Source of the DNA: Bryobacterales bacterium
Lineage (GTDB): Bacteria; Acidobacteriota; Terriglobia; Bryobacterales; Bryobacteraceae
Assembly: GCA_003142355.1 (NCBI GenBank)
Contig: PLMF01000230.1
Location: forward strand, 1-15,833
Direction of reading: 5' to 3'
DNA: 15,833 nucleotides
How positions within the stretch are numbered: the first letter of the stretch is position 1; the number at the start of each line of letters is the position of its first letter. Below, in pieces: positions 1 through 7,598 of this stretch. Under the pieces are notes generated by a model, which saw nothing but the letters and a program-made list of their open reading frames with translations, did no database searches and was not told where the DNA came from. Made by a program: the position numbers and the translations under genes.

Positions 1-233
1 GCGGTGTGCAAGGCGGCAATGTTGGGATGATCGAGGCTCGCCTGGAGCTTGATCTCGCGCATGAACCGGTCCGCGAGCTCGGCATCGCCGTCGAGGTCGG
101 GCAACACTACCTTCATGGCCTCAACGCGGTCGGAAATGACACTCCGGACCTTGTAGACACGCCCCATTCCTCCGGAACCGAGGACTTCCAGAACCTCGTA
201 GTCGCCGACGCGGGAACCGATTTCGTAGTTCAT
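1..233 (-). CDS. Serine/threonine protein kinase, N-terminal part (cut by window edge)
   Basis: Only the first 77 codons lie in the window. The protein begins MNYEIGSRVGDYEVLEVLG and shows the N-lobe of a Hanks-type (eukaryotic-like) kinase: glycine-rich ATP loop GSGGMGRVY at residues 19-27, the ATP-anchoring lysine K41 in AMKVV, and a helix-C glutamate, probably E60, in FMREIKL followed by LDHPNI. Family members phosphorylate Ser/Thr on proteins and are often membrane kinases with extracytoplasmic sensor domains, but the rest of this one is not visible. The ATG at 233 has a clear Shine-Dalgarno, CGGAGG, 5 nt upstream. The gene follows the methyltransferase gene after 40 nt on the same strand, so it is probably the last visible member of the leftward operon. 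A TATAAT in the gap could also give it its own promoter. Confidence 0.93.
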   Translation of the reverse strand, partial: MNYEIGSRVGDYEVLEVLGSGGMGRVYKVRSVISDRVEAMKVVLPDLDGDAELADRFMREIKLQASLDHPNIAALHT

Positions 234-255
234 GAATGCCTCCGTGATCCTCTAG

Positions 256-261
256 ATTATA
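256..261 (-). promoter_or_regulatory. Possible -10 element for the kinase gene
   Basis: The minus strand reads TATAAT here, a perfect -10 hexamer in the 40-nt gap between the methyltransferase stop and the kinase ATG, in otherwise GC-rich DNA. The best -35-like hexamer, TTGCTG, lies 21 nt upstream, further than the usual 16-18, so the match is incomplete. If used, the leader would be only about 15 nt and would just contain the CGGAGG ribosome binding site. Confidence 0.3.
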
Positions 262-273
262 CGCCGCGCACGC

Positions 274-1722
274 CTACCCTACCAGCAAGCACAACCGCAG
301 CATCTCCCGAAGACTGATCTGGAGAGACCTCTCGATAGCAGCCGAGTCGGCCGGGGAGCCCTCTGGGCTCGGCGCAACCCGCCCCATGGCGGCGACCAGC
401 GCCTCCCGGTCGCGGGTGCCATCAAGCAAAGAGACCAGCGCGCGGGCGGTCCCGTCGGGGAGGTCGATGCTCTGATGCCGCTGGTTGGTGACCATGGTCA
501 GGCCGAGCGAAAGCTGCAAGCGAGCCAGCGGACTCGCCGCCGGCCGCTCGCCGATCGCCGTGGCCACTCGGGGCGGCTGCTGCCATAGCTCGATGGCCTC
601 GGCCTCCACCAGACGCATCAGCATATCAGCCGCGTCCTCCGGGCGGTACCCGCGGAGGGGAAGGCCGGCTACCGGAACCGAGCCCGGCCAGCAAGAGGCC
701 AGGAAACACAGCACATCCTTGACCAGGGGATGATTGGTGGTCAGGCTTCTGCCCTGCGAAAGCTCGAATTTCTGCGCGCCGTCCGGCTGCGGCTCGCCCG
801 GTTTCACGCGAGAGGCGGCAGCGAGCGGCTGGAAACGGTCCAACGAAAGGACCCGGTCGAGCGGGATGTCCTGCCGGCAGAGGATACTCTCCCGGAATCT
901 CCGGCAGGCCAGAAAATCGCCGTACTGCCGGGCCTTGAGCCAATCCTCCCCCGGCCACGGGAGCTCGCGGACATCGTCGCGCGCCGGCTCGGCATCTCCC
1001 AGGTACTGCAACCCATGGCGGGCGGTGTGCCGGATGAAATCCATCAGATACACGGGATCGTTGAACTCCGACAAATCGTCGTGAAAAATGGCTTCAGCGC
1101 CTCTTTCGAGCACATTCTCCATCTCTTTGCGGATGGCGGCGCGGCCGGGGCCGTCGGCGGGACGCGCGGCCACCAGACGCGCCAGCTCGTGCGCCTTTTC
1201 GATGCGGATCCGCGACGAAGCCGCGTGCTGGGTGTGGAATTTCAGAAGATCCCACACGTAGCGCCGGAGGTGGCTTCCCGGCAGAGCGTTGTAGCTGACA
1301 TAAGCGACGCCGCCTGGGGAAAGCACCGCGGCGCAGATCTCGAGCAGCCGGTCACGAACCTCGCCAGGCACCCACGAATAGAAGCCGTGGGCAATGACAT
1401 AATCGAACTCGCCATCGGGCTTCCAGCCGAGCAGATCGGCCTGGTACAACTCCAGGTTGGCGAGGCCGAGTTTCGCGGCCGCGTCGCGCCCCCGCGCCAG
1501 GGGAACGGCGGCCCGGTCCACGCCGGTGAATTGGCCCTCCGGGTATTCGAAAGCCAGCGGCAGCAGGTTCGACGCGTCGCCGCAGCCGATTTCGAGCACG
1601 CGCCATCGGCCGACTGGCGGCGGCGTCATTCCCGCGATGGCCGCCAGGGCCGCTATGCGCGAGGGGTGCGACTGCGGGCGCGGCAGACTCGGATAAGGAA
1701 CCTCGTCGTAAAGATCGCGCAA
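274..1722 (-). CDS. SAM-dependent methyltransferase with regulatory domain (protein lysine methyltransferase-like)
   Basis: A 482-residue class I methyltransferase. The N-terminus YDEVPYPS..PRPQSHP (residues 4-20) is typical of proteins carrying the methyltransferase regulatory domain (PF10119), the group that includes rickettsial OmpB lysine methyltransferases. The SAM-binding motif VLEIGCGDAS spans residues 42-51 and the ribose-binding acidic residue is D69 in TGVDRA. The family segment FDYVIAHGFYSWVP is at 106-119 and YNALPGSHLRR near 144-154. The regulatory domain shows EFNDPVYLMDF and HTARHGLQYL at about 218-243, followed by a C-terminal part that may be winged-helix. There is no signal peptide, so it acts in the cytoplasm. 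The start is a TTG 4 nt after the TAA of the Ig-repeat gene; it fits the family N-terminus and implies translational coupling. The substrate is unknown; co-expression with surface proteins makes one of them, or another envelope protein, a possible target. Confidence 0.87.
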   Translation of the reverse strand: MRDLYDEVPYPSLPRPQSHPSRIAALAAIAGMTPPPVGRWRVLEIGCGDASNLLPLAFEYPEGQFTGVDRAAVPLARGRDAAAKLGLANLELYQADLLGWKPDGEFDYVIAHGFYSWVPGEVRDRLLEICAAVLSPGGVAYVSYNALPGSHLRRYVWDLLKFHTQHAASSRIRIEKAHELARLVAARPADGPGRAAIRKEMENVLERGAEAIFHDDLSEFNDPVYLMDFIRHTARHGLQYLGDAEPARDDVRELPWPGEDWLKARQYGDFLACRRFRESILCRQDIPLDRVLSLDRFQPLAAASRVKPGEPQPDGAQKFELSQGRSLTTNHPLVKDVLCFLASCWPGSVPVAGLPLRGYRPEDAADMLMRLVEAEAIELWQQPPRVATAIGERPAASPLARLQLSLGLTMVTNQRHQSIDLPDGTARALVSLLDGTRDREALVAAMGRVAPSPEGSPADSAAIERSLQISLREMLRLCLLVG

Positions 1723-1726
1723 GGCC

Positions 1727-4700
1727 TTAGTAGGTGGCGTTGGCCGTCGTGGAGCTGCCCTGCGCGTTGGTGAGCTGCACCGAGACGGAGGTCAGCGGGT
1801 TAGTGCCATTCGTAAAGGTGAAGGGCATCGTCAGCGAGAACTGGCTTCCATACGCGGCGGAAGCGGAGCTCTGATACCAAGTCGTGAAAACCGAAGATAG
1901 CGAAATGGTGGCTTGATTGCTGGCCAGGGTCACGCCGGCAGCCGCGGTGAACCCGACGTTGGCCGAGACCATCTCGCGCGAGGTGGCGTACCCCACCACC
2001 ACCAGGTTGAAGCCGCCGCTGGTGCGGGTGACCGCGGCGCTCGCGATCACCGGCGCGCTCTTGGCGATGCGTAGCGTGCTGGACGGCGCCGGCGAAGGCG
2101 TGATGTCGATGCCCGTGGCAGTCGTCGTCAGCTTCAGAGTGAGGGTGATGGTTCCGGACACGGTGCCGATCTGCACGCCGGGCGTGGCGCCGCTAAAGAC
2201 CACTTGGGTGGTATTGGCCGGCACGGTGAAGCTGACGGTGCGCCCGCCAGTGAGAAACACCACTTCCGGGTCGTCCGTAGAAGGGGAATCGGAAGCGAAG
2301 GTTAAGGTGATCTGCCCGGTGAAATCGAGCGGATACGCATTCCCGATGCTGATCCCCAGAGCCGGTTGCGTGGCGGGCGCGGGCGTAGTCGGCGACACTG
2401 TAATAATGACAGGCGGCCCAGGCGGCGGAACCACCGTAATGGTGAATACCTTCGAGGCACTCTGGCCTCCGCCCGTCACACCCACCGTGAAGGTAAATGT
2501 GCCCGGCGCCGTGGGCGTTCCCGCGAGGCTGCCGGTGGATGAATTCAGCGGGATTCCGGGTGGCGTTGTCCCCGTAGACGACCCCGTGGAAATCCCCCAG
2601 GTGAACGGCCCAGTTCCCCCGGCCACAGTCAGCGTCTGGCTATAGGCGGTGCCCACGGTGCCGTTTGGCAGCGGGCTCGCCGTAGTGATGGTCAGCGCGG
2701 CAGTGACCGTGATGGTGAATGGCGCGGTCGCGCTGCGCCCGGCCGCATCGACAACCTGCATGGTGAAGTTGAATGTCCCGGCCGCCGTGGGCGTTCCCGT
2801 GAGGCTGCCGGCTGTGGAATTCGGCGTGAGACCGGTTGGCACCGTGCCGGTGGAGACAGACCACTGGTAGGGTGAAGTCCCGCCCGTGGCGGCAAATGTT
2901 TGGGTGTAAGCCACGCCAACCACGCCGCCCGGGAGCGGAGTTTGGGTGGTAATCGAGAGCGGCGCAACAATCCTGATGGTGTAGGACGCGCTGTCGGTCT
3001 GCTTGTTCTGATCGGTGACACCGATGGTGACGGTGTAGGTTCCGGGAGTAGTCGGAGTGCCGGAAAGCAGGCCGGTCGCCGTGCTCAAGCTCAGCCCGCT
3101 CGGGATGGAACCGCCGGCGATACTCCACACGTAAGGAGTGAGTCCGCCGCTAGCCAGAAACTGCTGCGTATACGGGGCCCCGGTAACTCCGTCCGGCATA
3201 GGCGGAGCCGTAATGATCTTCACCGCGGCGATCACAGTCATGGTGAATGCCTTGGTGACTGTGGCCTTCGCCGAATCGGCCACCTGGACGGTGAAGTTGA
3301 ATGTCCCGGCCGCCGTGGGCGTTCCGGCGAGGCTGCCGGCATTCAGGTTGACGACGTTCGCCGTCGACACATAAATGCGGACACCGGCCGCAACGTTGTT
3401 AAACATGGCTTTCAAACGGGTACCGTAATCGGCCAAGCCCGCCGTGGAATTGAGATTGGCGCCAGTTCCAGTGAGCGCCGGGAATGTGAAGCCGGATACC
3501 AGAGTGAGACCGGGCGGCACCGTGCCGGCGGAGACAGACCACTGGTAGGGTTGAGTCCCGCCCGTGGCGACAAACGCCTGTGTGTAGCCAACGCCGACTT
3601 CACCGCCCGGGAGCGGAGTTTGGTTGAAAATGGAGAGCGCCGCCGTGGCGGCCACCGTGACGCTATAGGCCTTGGTGGCTATGCCCCGCACCGAATCGTT
3701 CACCTGCAAGGTAACGGAGAAGGTTCCGGCGGCGGTCGGCGTGCCGGATATGACGCCGGCGGAGCTGACTGAGAGGCCACTCGGAAGAGCGCCCGAGGCC
3801 ACGGACCAGGTGTACGGCGGAGTCCCGCCGGCCGCGGCGAGGGTGGTAGCCGTGTAGGAGGTCCCCACGGTCCCGGCGGGCAGCGAAGTCGTCGTGATGA
3901 CGAGCGCGGCCGGAGCGATCACGACGGTGAAACTGCCGGAGGCAGTGCCCTGTTGGGAATCGCTAACCGTGACCTGGAACGTGAAGGAGCCGGCGGCGGT
4001 AGGCGTACCGTAGAGGTTTCCGGGAGAGTTCAGAAGCAGGCCGCCGGGCAGGCTTCCACCTGTCAGTTGCCAGGTATACGGCGGGGCTCCTCCGGTGGCG
4101 GCCAAAGCCTGCGAGTAGGGCACGCCGACGGTCCCGGCGGGCAGGCTCGTGGTGGCGATAGCCGGTGGGGGCCCGGTGAGCGTGATGGCATAGCCCTGGG
4201 TACCGTAGACGGACGCGCCATTGGCCGTTTGGCTCGTCACGCGCACGCCGAAAATGAAGATCCCTGCCTGAACGGGTGTCCCCCATATGGCACCCGTGGT
4301 GGGACCGGTGGTAGTGATGGTGAGCCCTGGGGGCAGCGAGCCTGGACTCGAGGGATCTATCGAGAAGGTGTAGGTTCCGGCGCCATATCCGCCGGAAGCC
4401 GTCAGGACCTGCGAGTATGCCGTTCCGACGGCGCCGTTGGGAAGACTCGACGGAGAGATGGAGACGGGCGGAGCCTGTGCGGCGGCGATCACGATGGTGT
4501 AAGCGTGTGTCACAAGGATCGGCGCCGCGTTGGGGTTCGTGCCGAGGTTGGCCTGGACCGTGAAGGTATAGGTTCCGGCGCCAATGGGCGTTCCGCTGAT
4601 GGTCGCGGTCGCGCTGGTCCCAGTGGCGGGGCTCAAGTTCAAGCCGGGAGGGAGCGACCCAGCGCTGATGGACCAGGCCGCCACGTATGTTCCGGGGCTG

Positions 4701-4828
4701 AGGGTCATGTTCGCCGAGTAGGAGACGCCGAAAGTGCCGTTGGGCAGCGTAGCCGGAGTGATGGTGGTCTGGGCGAACAGGGCGCCGCTGGCGAGCGGCA
4801 GCAGGAGCAGCAGAGAGAAGCGTTTCAT
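1727..4828 (-). CDS. Secreted protein with eight He_PIG-type Ig-like repeats
   Basis: The 1033-residue product begins with a signal peptide (MKRFSLLLLLPLASGALFA, then QTT). Eight repeats follow, at roughly residues 21-117, 118-220, 221-307, 308-396, 397-537, 538-623, 624-711 and 712-802. Each has the PF05345 (putative Ig) pattern: LPxGxVGxxYxQ, a GG..PYxWS turn, LPxGLxLxxxxG, then GTPTAAGTFxFTVxVxD. Residues 803-1033 are a repeat-free beta-rich tail. The protein has no cysteine, few lysines, and is rich in Thr, Ser, Gly and Ala, as in cell-surface or extracellular stalks. No sortase, PEP-CTERM or membrane anchor is seen at the C-terminus. Repeat 5 is about 50 residues longer than its neighbours. 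The ATG overlaps the upstream propeller gene's TGA (ATGA) and has CGGAGG 6 nt upstream. An adhesive or structural role is inferred only. Confidence 0.9.
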   Translation of the reverse strand: MKRFSLLLLLPLASGALFAQTTITPATLPNGTFGVSYSANMTLSPGTYVAAWSISAGSLPPGLNLSPATGTSATATISGTPIGAGTYTFTVQANLGTNPNAAPILVTHAYTIVIAAAQAPPVSISPSSLPNGAVGTAYSQVLTASGGYGAGTYTFSIDPSSPGSLPPGLTITTTGPTTGAIWGTPVQAGIFIFGVRVTSQTANGASVYGTQGYAITLTGPPPAIATTSLPAGTVGVPYSQALAATGGAPPYTWQLTGGSLPGGLLLNSPGNLYGTPTAAGSFTFQVTVSDSQQGTASGSFTVVIAPAALVITTTSLPAGTVGTSYTATTLAAAGGTPPYTWSVASGALPSGLSVSSAGVISGTPTAAGTFSVTLQVNDSVRGIATKAYSVTVAATAALSIFNQTPLPGGEVGVGYTQAFVATGGTQPYQWSVSAGTVPPGLTLVSGFTFPALTGTGANLNSTAGLADYGTRLKAMFNNVAAGVRIYVSTANVVNLNAGSLAGTPTAAGTFNFTVQVADSAKATVTKAFTMTVIAAVKIITAPPMPDGVTGAPYTQQFLASGGLTPYVWSIAGGSIPSGLSLSTATGLLSGTPTTPGTYTVTIGVTDQNKQTDSASYTIRIVAPLSITTQTPLPGGVVGVAYTQTFAATGGTSPYQWSVSTGTVPTGLTPNSTAGSLTGTPTAAGTFNFTMQVVDAAGRSATAPFTITVTAALTITTASPLPNGTVGTAYSQTLTVAGGTGPFTWGISTGSSTGTTPPGIPLNSSTGSLAGTPTAPGTFTFTVGVTGGGQSASKVFTITVVPPPGPPVIITVSPTTPAPATQPALGISIGNAYPLDFTGQITLTFASDSPSTDDPEVVFLTGGRTVSFTVPANTTQVVFSGATPGVQIGTVSGTITLTLKLTTTATGIDITPSPAPSSTLRIAKSAPVIASAAVTRTSGGFNLVVVGYATSREMVSANVGFTAAAGVTLASNQATISLSSVFTTWYQSSASAAYGSQFSLTMPFTFTNGTNPLTSVSVQLTNAQGSSTTANATY
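2763..2945 (-). repeat. Internal DNA repeat: He_PIG repeat 7, near-copy of repeat 5
   Basis: Two blocks match repeat 5 of the same gene very closely at the nucleotide level. 2826-2945 aligns without gaps to 3504-3623 (offset 678), sharing for example gagacagaccactggtaggg. 2763-2811 aligns to 3291-3339 (offset 528). The 150-bp difference between offsets is the size of the extra segment in repeat 5. The other six repeats are clearly less similar to each other in DNA, so these two look recently duplicated or homogenised. Confidence 0.75.
3291..3623 (-). repeat. Internal DNA repeat: He_PIG repeat 5, with a 150-bp in-frame insertion
   Basis: This is the partner of the repeat-7 block at 2763-2945. 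The two matching blocks (3291-3339 and 3504-3623) are separated by a segment about 150 bp longer than in repeat 7. It encodes roughly 50 extra residues at about 443-498, including TRLKAMFNNVAAGVRIYVS, which does not follow the He_PIG pattern. Reading frame is kept on both sides. Confidence 0.75.
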
Positions 4829-5832
4829 TGGGGGCCTCCGTTATCCGCCGCCGGCGCCACTGGCGGCGCGCCCGGTGGAATGGCCACAATGCGCGCATCG
4901 GCGCCGGAGGCATCCAGCACCCACATGGGTGCGCCGGACGGCTCCGTGAGCCGGAATGCCGCGGTTCCCGAGAGCCGGAACAAACCGGCCGGCGCACAAC
5001 CGCAAGGAAGGGACACGACGGAGCCGCGGCCGCGGTCGAGAATGGTCAGATTGCCCGCTTGATCCGCCACGAAGATGCGTCCCGCGGAATCGGTCTCAAT
5101 GGCGATGGGCGCGCCCAGGCCGTCGCGCCCGGACGCAATCATCTCAATATTGCCGGCTCCCGCCAAATCGCGTATGCGGTACACCGCGCCGGCGGTCGAG
5201 TCCGCCAGCAGAGCCTCGCGCCCGGTACCCGATAGGCGCAGCGCCGCGACGCTGCGAAAGGCAGCCAGGAATTGCGGGGCGCCATCCATGGCGATGCGAT
5301 AGAGGGAAACCGTTTCCACTGCGCCCGCCGCGAGCAGAAGCGAAGTGCCCGCGTCGTCCACCGCCAGGGCGGCCACCGGGTCGGCCAGGGCCGAAATATC
5401 GACGTCGCTTTGGACCGCGGCGGCGTCCGGCAGGCCGGTCAGGATCTGCACGCGGCCGGCGCCGGAGTCATAGAGCGCGGCGGTGGTGCCCGCCGGACTG
5501 AAGACCATGAGCGCGGGCGCGGGCCGAGTCCCGGGGATGGCGACGGACGCGCCGCCGGCGCGCACCAGCACCAGAGAGGAATCGTCCGCCTTCAACGCGA
5601 GGGCATAATCCTGCCGCGGTGAGACGGTCGCCGAGGCAATCGCAAACCCGAGATTCACGGGATCGCCCAAGGTGGCCGCGCCGGGAATCCCTCTGATGGG
5701 CCGCAGAGCCGATTGAGACGAGTCGAAGACCAGGCCCATGGTGGGACCGCTCAGGGCGGGCACGGCCTGGGCGGCGGCGACATCCGCAAGAGCAACCGCC
5801 ATTACCATCTGAAGCAACCATTTTTGTCTCAT
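4825..5832 (-). CDS. Exported beta-propeller-like protein
   Basis: A 335-residue protein with a signal peptide (MRQKWLLQMVMAVALADVAAA, then QAV). The mature part consists of repeated short beta-strand units with patterns such as SPRQDYALAL, FSPAGTTAALYD, VDDAGTSLLLAAG, LSGTGREALLADS and TDSAGRIFVADQAGNL. This spacing is typical of NHL/YVTN/WD40-like propeller blades, though no single family signature is clear. Two cysteines (C277, C279, in PCGCAP) could form a local disulfide in the periplasm. The last 20 residues are Pro/Ala-rich. The ATG has GGAGG 8 nt upstream. It follows the Big_1-like gene by 31 nt and overlaps the Ig-repeat gene by 4 nt (ATGA), so the two are probably co-translated. A protein-binding role alongside the Ig-repeat protein is inferred. 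Confidence 0.82.
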   Translation of the reverse strand: MRQKWLLQMVMAVALADVAAAQAVPALSGPTMGLVFDSSQSALRPIRGIPGAATLGDPVNLGFAIASATVSPRQDYALALKADDSSLVLVRAGGASVAIPGTRPAPALMVFSPAGTTAALYDSGAGRVQILTGLPDAAAVQSDVDISALADPVAALAVDDAGTSLLLAAGAVETVSLYRIAMDGAPQFLAAFRSVAALRLSGTGREALLADSTAGAVYRIRDLAGAGNIEMIASGRDGLGAPIAIETDSAGRIFVADQAGNLTILDRGRGSVVSLPCGCAPAGLFRLSGTAAFRLTEPSGAPMWVLDASGADARIVAIPPGAPPVAPAADNGGPQ

Positions 5833-5863
5833 GTTCGATACCTCCGTTTTCCAGTAGCGCCTA

Positions 5864-6481
5864 TTAGGGATGCCCCACCGTGGGCGTGCCCGAGGTGATG
5901 GTGACCACGACAGGCGGCGGGGGAGTCGGGGATCCGCCGCTCTGGGTGGCCACGATGGCGCCGATCGCCGCTCCGGCGACGACGGCTACGATCAGAGCGA
6001 TGACCTTGCCGGAGATGGCGGCGCCGCCGGCCGCCGCTCCAGCGGCGTTTTGCTGGGTGATAACGGCATTGGCGTTCACGCCCTTGTAATTGGCGGCAAC
6101 GCGAATCGCCATTTTCCCGGCCACCTTATTCGGCACCATGCCGTGCATCGCGGCCTGGCCATTGGTATCGGTTAGTACAGTCATGCTCCGGCTGCCGTTG
6201 GAGAAAACCCCGCTGGCGCCGTGGTCGGCGAGGAAGAACGTGACCGCCACGCCGGCTACCGGCTTATGATTTTCGTCTTGCACCTGCACGATGGCTTCTC
6301 TTGCCGTGCGCTGGCGGATGTTGTTGATGGCGCCTTCGCCCTCCAGAATCGAGATGCTTAATTGTTTGGGCTCAGGCGCTTGCGCGCGTACCGGCGGTGT
6401 GCCGTATGTGATGGCGATGATCTCCGCGAGCATCGCGCATAATAGGCGTGACGCTCGGGGTACTCGAGGGTGGGTACTCAT
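5864..6481 (-). CDS. Exported Big_1-like protein with C-terminal membrane segment
   Basis: A 205-residue protein and first gene of the leftward operon. It has an N-terminal signal sequence, probably cut after VRA (mature start QAPEPKQ). Residues 41-145 form an Ig-like module resembling bacterial Ig-like domain 1: VQVQDENHKPVAGVAVTFFL, then SGVFSNGS, then TVLTDTNGQA. A Gly/Ala-rich stretch leads to a hydrophobic segment at about 159-178 (KVIALIVAVVAGAAIGAIV), and the protein ends in a Pro-rich tail. The hydrophobic segment could anchor it in a membrane. The ATG at 6481 is well supported by AGGAGG (minus strand, 6489-6494) 7 nt upstream, the strongest ribosome binding site in the window. It probably exposes an Ig module in the envelope together with the two downstream exported proteins. 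Confidence 0.82.
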   Translation of the reverse strand: MSTHPRVPRASRLLCAMLAEIIAITYGTPPVRAQAPEPKQLSISILEGEGAINNIRQRTAREAIVQVQDENHKPVAGVAVTFFLADHGASGVFSNGSRSMTVLTDTNGQAAMHGMVPNKVAGKMAIRVAANYKGVNANAVITQQNAAGAAAGGAAISGKVIALIVAVVAGAAIGAIVATQSGGSPTPPPPVVVTITSGTPTVGHP

Positions 6482-6582
6482 TAGGCATCCTCCTTACCTG
6501 GAATGCAATGATAGTCGCTAACGAACTGAATTGGAAGCATAATTATTATAGGGCAGGGGCAACCATGCCCGGGAGAAAAGGT
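6482..6582. promoter_or_regulatory. Divergent promoter region between the two envelope gene clusters
   Basis: This 101-bp gap separates the leftward Big_1-like operon from the rightward DUF4384/caspase operon. It holds the only AT-rich patch of the neighbourhood (6539-6550, cataattattata). On the minus strand it contains a perfect TATAAT (6545-6550), placing a start about 57 nt before the 6481 ATG; on the plus strand TATTAT (6544-6549) matches 5 of 6 positions. Neither has a convincing -35 hexamer. The two -10 candidates overlap, so both operons may compete for or share RNA polymerase. Confidence 0.45.
6571..6575 (+). promoter_or_regulatory. Ribosome binding site favouring the 6583 start
   Basis: GGGAG followed by a 7-nt spacer (AAAAGGT) precedes the ATG at 6583. 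A second in-frame ATG at 6565 has only a weaker AGGGG 6 nt upstream. Both starts give a plausible signal peptide. Confidence 0.5.
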
Positions 6583-7500
6583 ATGCAGACCGGAAGATGG
6601 ACTTGTGGGTTCTTCCTGGTGGCGGCCGGCGTCATGGCACAAACGGCCCCGCAGAACGGCAAAAAGCTTTCCGCGCGGGAGTTGTTCTACGCGGAGACCG
6701 CGCCTCCGGCGCCCGCCAAGGCCCCGGAAGCCAAGCCGGTGAGGAAGCCGGCGGCCAGGCCGGCCGCACCCGCCCAACCGGCCGTGGCGGCGGAAGCGGC
6801 CACGGCGGCGCCCAAGGCCGGCCCGCCACCGACCATTCCCGCCAGACTCAACGGCGACTTTTCAGGCACGCCGGCCAGCACGGCTATCGTTCAGGTGGCC
6901 TATGCCCCGGAAAAACCGCTGGGGTTGCGGTACAGCTTTCTGCGCAACGCCGGCGGGGACGAATACCGGGAAGTCGACCCCGATACCGTCTTCCGCTCCG
7001 GCGACCGCATTCGCGTGGCTGCCCAGTCGAACGACGAGGGGTACTTGTATATCGTCATGAAGGGCACCAGCGGATCGTGGAAAGTGCTGTTCCCCAGCGC
7101 CGAGATTGCGGACGGCTCGAATCGCGTCAGCAGCGGCCGGCAGACCCTGATACCGCCGCCGCCGGGCCGCTTTGCCTTCGACGAGCAGGCCGGAGAGGAG
7201 CGCCTGTTTATTGTGCTCTCGCGCCATCCCGAGCCGAGCCTGGAACAACTGATCTACTCGCTGGGGAGCGGCAACCTCAAGGAACCACCGAAGCACCTCA
7301 TATTGACCCTGAACGTGCCGCCGGTGGACGACGCGCTGGTGGGCCGCCTGCGCAACCAGGTGTACGCGCGCGACCTGGTGTTCGAGAAAGTGGACGATTC
7401 CACGCCGGGAGACAAGAAGGAGAAAGCTGTCTACATAGTCAATTCCACGGGCAGCCCCGAGTCGCGGCTGGTGGCCGATGTGACACTGAAGCACCGGTAA
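6583..7500 (+). CDS. Exported DUF4384 domain protein (first of two)
   Basis: A 305-residue protein with a signal peptide (MQTGRWTCGFFLVAAGVMA, then QTAP). LSARELFY follows at about 29-36, then a Pro/Ala/Lys-rich flexible linker (about 37-90). A DUF4384 domain (PF14326) occupies about 115-215: VFRSGDRIRVAAQSNDEGYLYIV, then WKVLFPS, then RQTLIPPPPGRFAF and ERLFIVLSRHP. The order of GD.iR, GYLYI, LFP and IP motifs is characteristic. DUF4384 has no established activity; it often accompanies caspase/CHAT peptidases and Ser/Thr kinases, which fits this locus. An in-frame extension up to 6448 would run across the divergent promoter and is not used. The alternative ATG at 6565 adds six residues. Confidence 0.87.
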   Translation: MQTGRWTCGFFLVAAGVMAQTAPQNGKKLSARELFYAETAPPAPAKAPEAKPVRKPAARPAAPAQPAVAAEAATAAPKAGPPPTIPARLNGDFSGTPASTAIVQVAYAPEKPLGLRYSFLRNAGGDEYREVDPDTVFRSGDRIRVAAQSNDEGYLYIVMKGTSGSWKVLFPSAEIADGSNRVSSGRQTLIPPPPGRFAFDEQAGEERLFIVLSRHPEPSLEQLIYSLGSGNLKEPPKHLILTLNVPPVDDALVGRLRNQVYARDLVFEKVDDSTPGDKKEKAVYIVNSTGSPESRLVADVTLKHR

Positions 7501-7510
7501 GAAGAGTAAT

Positions 7511-7598
7511 GGCCGCGGATGAACGCCGATGAACACGGATAAGCAAAGACAAAGAAAGAGAAATTCTTATCCGCGTTCATCGGCTTTCATCCGCGGCC
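7511..7598. repeat. Long inverted repeat (palindromic element) overlapping a gene start
   Basis: Arms 7511-7543 and 7566-7598 (33 nt each) are reverse complements at 31 of 33 positions, around a 22-nt purine-rich loop. Each arm contains a degenerate subrepeat on the theme gcGGATGAACgcc, so the element looks like short units in head-to-head arrangement. From memory, similar ATCCGCGTTCATC-type palindromes are dispersed in many environmental genomes; that was not checked here. It fills the gap after the first DUF4384 gene and continues 70 bases into the second, whose ATG at 7529 is inside the left arm. Confidence 0.85.

Noticed and set aside
730..1773. Open frame of 347 codons on the plus strand
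   Set aside because: It is antisense to the methyltransferase gene and carries no recognisable domain.
1727..4828. Regularly spaced similar DNA segments resembling a CRISPR array
   Set aside because: They are diverged repeats of about 260-300 bp encoding Ig-like domains in one reading frame; no short identical repeats with unique spacers.
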